From Flavobacterium ardleyense (lineage in GTDB: Bacteria > Bacteroidota > Bacteroidia > Flavobacteriales > Flavobacteriaceae), in contig NZ_CP137891.1 in assembly GCF_033547075.1 (NCBI RefSeq), positions 1,240,001-1,304,000 on the forward strand: a DNA stretch of 64,000 nt. The letters are read 5' to 3'. Positions 62,590-64,000 of this stretch are shown here, in pieces (position 1 is the first letter of the stretch; each line of letters opens with the position of its first letter). The translations under genes and the position numbers were made by a program. The notes under the pieces are model-generated. The model did no database searches, was not told the DNA's origin, and saw only the letters and a list, made by a program, of their open reading frames with translations.

Positions 62590-63657
62590 CTATTCAAACA
62601 CATTCCCCGAACTATGATCTCTGCTCGCGCCAGTGACACTTGACAAAACATTGATTTCTCCTCTCAGCTTCAAAAGACCCAAAAACGCAAAAATCAATGC
62701 CTCTTTATATTCGATAATCTTCGGTTCGGGAATAATGATGTGACTATTCGGCGAAAGCCATTTTAATCTTTCAATCAGAAAATCATTGTAAACACCGCCA
62801 CCAGTTATCAAAATCGAATGCTTTTTTTCGGGCAAAACTGCAGCAATTTGAAAAGCAATATGTTCTACAAACGTGCGCATTTTATATTCGGTAGCAATAG
62901 AGTAGGAGTTTATCAAGGGTAATAGAGTATCTCGGACATCTTCCATTCCTAGCGATTTCGGAAAAGCTTTTTTGTAATATTCTAAATCGTTAAGTTCGGC
63001 TAGAAGTTCCGAGTCAATCTCTCCAGTTTTGGAAATATTTCCGCAATCGTCATAATCAAATCCTAATTGATTCGAATAGAAATTTAGAACTGTGTTCACC
63101 GCTGAGATATCAAAGGCAATTCTTTTAGCATCTTTATTAAAGGAAATATTCGAAAATCCACCAAGATTCAAGCAGTAGTCGTACTCACCAAATAACAATT
63201 CATCTCCAATTGGCACAAGTGGGGCGCCCTGACCGCCAAGCATCACATCTTGAATGCGAAAATCGCAAACCACTTTTTGGTGGCAAAGTTTGCTCAACTG
63301 CGGTAAATTTCCAATCTGCAAAGTCAAACCTTCGGCAGGCCGATGCAAAATCGTATGTCCGTGCGAAGAAACTGCGGTAATATTTTCAAGATTATTCTTG
63401 TTTATAAACTCACAAATCACATCCGCCAACAATTTGGTAAACTCAATATTTAACTTTTGCAATTCCGCTTGACCGAAATTCACTGCTGTCTTCAAAATCT
63501 CCTGCCAATCTTTAGAATAAGAGATTGTTTCGCATTCTTTTATCTCAAAATTCCACTTTTCGGCCTCTAGCCAAAACTCAATTAAGGCCAAGTCAATGCC
63601 GTCAAGCGAAGTTCCGGACATTACACCTATAATATTGTAGCGCTTTTTATTATACAT
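62590..63657 (-). CDS. anmK: Anhydro-N-acetylmuramic acid kinase
   Basis: This protein has 355 aa from the ATG at 63657; the frame is open five codons further, but the -7 box lies close upstream, and MYNKKRYNIIGVMSGTSLDG is the natural start. The enzyme opens and phosphorylates anhydro-MurNAc released from cell-wall turnover, giving MurNAc-6-phosphate for recycling. The ATP-binding GVMSGTSLDGID is at about residues 11-22, followed by SSHGHTILHRP with the substrate histidine, QGAPLVPIGDELLF and ILITGGGVYNDFLIERL. Length matches the family. It is divergent from an acyl-CoA dehydrogenase gene, an arrangement that I remember from other Flavobacteria. Confidence 0.92.
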   Translation of the reverse strand: MYNKKRYNIIGVMSGTSLDGIDLALIEFWLEAEKWNFEIKECETISYSKDWQEILKTAVNFGQAELQKLNIEFTKLLADVICEFINKNNLENITAVSSHGHTILHRPAEGLTLQIGNLPQLSKLCHQKVVCDFRIQDVMLGGQGAPLVPIGDELLFGEYDYCLNLGGFSNISFNKDAKRIAFDISAVNTVLNFYSNQLGFDYDDCGNISKTGEIDSELLAELNDLEYYKKAFPKSLGMEDVRDTLLPLINSYSIATEYKMRTFVEHIAFQIAAVLPEKKHSILITGGGVYNDFLIERLKWLSPNSHIIIPEPKIIEYKEALIFAFLGLLKLRGEINVLSSVTGASRDHSSGNVFE

Positions 63658-63661
63658 AGAG

Positions 63662-63669
63662 CAAAAATA
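63662..63669 (-). promoter_or_regulatory. -7 box of the anmK promoter
   Basis: The minus strand reads TATTTTTG (TAnnTTTG), four bases before the ATG at 63657. If used, the mRNA would have almost no leader, which makes the assignment less certain. Confidence 0.4.
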
Positions 63670-63703
63670 CAACCGAATCAGATCTATATTAGTTTTTTAG
63701 AAG

Positions 63704-63711
63704 TATATTTG
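63704..63711 (+). promoter_or_regulatory. -7 box of the acyl-CoA dehydrogenase promoter
   Basis: TATATTTG, a perfect TAnnTTTG, 48 bases upstream of the ATG at 63760. No clear TTG at -33. Confidence 0.55.
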
Positions 63712-63759
63712 TGCGCAAAAATAGTTTTTTAATTAACACATAATTTATTTCCCTTAGAT

Positions 63760-64000
63760 ATGGATTTCAACTATACCGAAGAACAATTAATGATTCAGAA
63801 AGCCGCTAGAGATTTTGCTCAAAGTGAACTTTTGCCAGGAGTTATTGAAAGAGATGAGACAGAAACATTTCCTACAGAGCAAATAAAGCAAATGGGAGAA
63901 TTAGGTTTCTTAGGAATGATGGTTGATCCAAAATACGGTGGGAGCGGTCTTGATACTGTTTCTTACGTATTGGCAATGGAAGAAATTTCTAAGGTCGATG
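63760..64000 (+). CDS. Acyl-CoA dehydrogenase, partial at the window edge
   Basis: The first 80 residues are visible: MDFNYTEEQLMIQKAARDF, ELLPGVIERDETETFP, MGELGFLGMMVDPKYGGSGLD and AMEEISKVD. These form the N-terminal helical domain of a short-chain acyl-CoA dehydrogenase; the sequence resembles the butyryl-CoA dehydrogenase type common in Flavobacteria. The FAD and catalytic parts lie beyond the window. It is divergent from anmK. It differs from the longer enzyme at 41570-42934, lacking its Lys-rich N-terminal extension. Confidence 0.85.
   Translation, partial: MDFNYTEEQLMIQKAARDFAQSELLPGVIERDETETFPTEQIKQMGELGFLGMMVDPKYGGSGLDTVSYVLAMEEISKVD

Overview
The window looks like a chromosomal piece of a low-GC member of the Flavobacteriaceae, Flavobacterium or a close relative. 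The evidence is type IX secretion and gliding genes (porV, porU, gldJ and a SprA plug gene), cargo proteins ending in T9SS type C sorting tails, Bacteroidetes-type promoters (TTG, about 19-21 bases, TAnnTTTG), and a gldJ-murF / porU-porV-cdd-pdhA-pdhC layout that I recognise from Flavobacterium.

Layout. 1-0.9 kb: a REP-flanked REP-associated tyrosine transposase (RAYT) cassette with a frameshifted gene, followed by a LysR-like C-terminal remnant. 1-5.6 kb: a lipoprotein, a pirin, a DUF6370-like protein, an aspartate-type aminotransferase and a fatty acid desaturase. 5.7-10.3 kb: a plastic stretch with degenerate heptanucleotide arrays, an intact IS3-family element, a truncated antitoxin, rsmG, a complete RelE/HigB-like toxin-antitoxin pair and an unknown gene. 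10.3-14.7 kb: pruA and an S9 peptidase. 15.6-28.6 kb: three paralogous secreted proteins (1015, 662 and about 2318 aa), each followed by a related terminator. 28.7-29.5 kb: a tandem array with a unit of about 87 bp. 29.7-35.2 kb: a leftward run apaG, T9SS plug, methyltransferase, map, thioredoxin, gpmI. 35.8-38.6 kb: two convergent L,D-transpeptidases and a GNAT enzyme. 38.8 kb: tRNA-Gly, then a gene-poor stretch with two unknown membrane proteins. 41.6-45.2 kb: an acyl-CoA dehydrogenase, a glycosyltransferase and a secreted nuclease/phosphatase-fold protein. 45.3-57 kb: pdhC-pdhA, cdd, porV-porU, and divergently gldJ-murF. 57.2-64 kb: a glutamate-receptor-like potassium channel, a 138-bp tandem array, tRNA-Val, folC, a TonB protein, a TPR protein, anmK and the start of an acyl-CoA dehydrogenase.

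How the genes connect. PorU (sortase), PorV (shuttle), the plug protein and GldJ are parts of the T9SS/gliding machinery. The three type C-tailed proteins are likely substrates of that machinery. MurF, AnmK and the two L,D-transpeptidases form a scattered cell-wall set. PdhA/PdhC, GpmI, PruA, AspC and the acyl-CoA dehydrogenases are central metabolism; the PDH E1-beta gene is not in the window.

The least explained signals are non-coding: heptamer arrays that abut an IS end, a truncated antitoxin and the rsmG promoter; two long-hairpin elements sharing an 18-bp palindrome; and two unrelated tandem arrays with internal hairpins. I did not find a convincing new multi-gene system.
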